DNA from: Zygnema cylindricum
Taxonomy: Eukaryota; Streptophyta; Zygnematophyceae; Zygnematales; Zygnemataceae
Direction: 5' to 3'
NCBI GenBank assembly: GCA_037447655.1
Contig: JBBHKE010001388.1
Coordinates: 1 to 64,000 of the forward strand
DNA length: 64,000 bases
In this document: positions 63,941-64,000 of the stretch, in pieces
How the letters are laid out: the number at the start of each line of letters is the position of its first letter
How positions within the stretch are numbered: position 1 is the first letter of the stretch
Notes under the pieces: generated by a model
Told to the model about the DNA's origin: nothing
Seen by the model: only the letters and a program-made list of their open reading frames with translations
Databases searched by the model: none
Made by a program: the position numbers and the translations under genes

Positions 63941-64000
63941 CTCCACGAAAAGGATGGATTATCGACTCAGGTGCATCCATGCATATGTGTCGTGATAAAG
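63941..64000 (+). pseudogene. C11 protease start (partial)
   Basis: KGWIIDSGASMHMCRDK: an intact Copia protease active site. The window ends here. Confidence 0.88.

Larger units (their letters stand above)
61793..64000 (+). mobile_element. C11: plus-strand Co1 element, runs off the window
   Basis: 5' LTR 61793-62840, primer site, gag and protease start. Inserted into C6 integrase. It is colinear with C3. One frameshift near 62930 and a stop near 63427 break gag; the rest is outside the window. Confidence 0.88.

Overview
KIND OF GENOME. This is repeat-dense, AT-rich nuclear DNA, almost certainly from a land plant or a close green relative. No host gene, rRNA, CRISPR array or bacterial-type operon is visible. 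The plant assignment rests on primer sites. The Gypsy elements carry TGGTATCAGAGC, which complements the 3' end of plant initiator tRNA-Met. The Copia elements carry GGTTATGGGCCCACC, which complements the anticodon arm of the same tRNA in its plant form. I cannot name the species.

FAMILIES (working names). GyA is a Ty3/Gypsy family with ~970-bp LTRs (TGTAAC...TTACA), a gag with three zinc knuckles, and pol in the order PR-RT-RNase H-IN with a chromodomain-like tail. Co1 is a Ty1/Copia family with ~980-1190-bp LTRs (TGTTGA...TTTCA or TGCA). Co2 is a Ty1/Copia family with ~980-1420-bp LTRs (TGTTG...CAACA). Co1 and Co2 are unusual because the gag ATG lies inside the LTR and the primer-binding site lies inside the gag reading frame. 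Two unannotated MITE-like sequences are also present.

LAYOUT, LEFT HALF. 1-2675 has no recognisable gene. 2681-27187 is one old minus-strand GyA element (G1), flanked by a 5-bp duplication, that has been opened repeatedly. It contains a pol-deleted minus-strand GyA (G2, 3205-9015), a MITE (9241-9748), a plus-strand GyA (G3, 10154-18942) that itself holds a solo Co1 LTR (17853-18848), a rearranged Copia piece (20728-22823), and an unidentified insertion in its 5' LTR (about 26408-27055). 27193-28835 is sequence with no gene call, including an 18-C run and a four-copy ~105-125-bp tandem repeat.

LAYOUT, RIGHT HALF. 28836-37258 holds Co2-type LTRs, split by the best-preserved Co1 element (C3, 29007-35327, minus). 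37607-48649 is a plus-strand Co1 remnant (C4) whose gag is broken by a solo Co1 LTR (38684-39738) and by a second Co1 LTR (C5, 40053-48490). C5 is split by a complete Co2 element (C9, 40586-48006), which holds a further solo Co1 LTR (42180-43372), giving four levels of nesting. 49940 to the window end is a minus-strand Co1 (C6) broken by a Co2 (C7, 53312-61492) and by a plus-strand Co1 (C11, 61793 onward, running off the window). C7 in turn carries a young gag-only Co1 derivative (C8, 56005-60249).

HOW IT WORKS TOGETHER. Nearly every coding region carries frameshifts or stops, so most elements look dead. C8 is the exception: its two LTRs are near-identical, its larger gag frame and pol-relic frame are open, and it lacks protease, integrase and reverse transcriptase. 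It would have to be moved by Co1 enzymes supplied from elsewhere. The most novel signals are in the Co1 LTR: an antisense tRNA-like module next to a long hairpin. Both keep their base pairing while stem sequence changes between copies. All family, TSD and nesting calls were made by reading the sequence; no database search was run.
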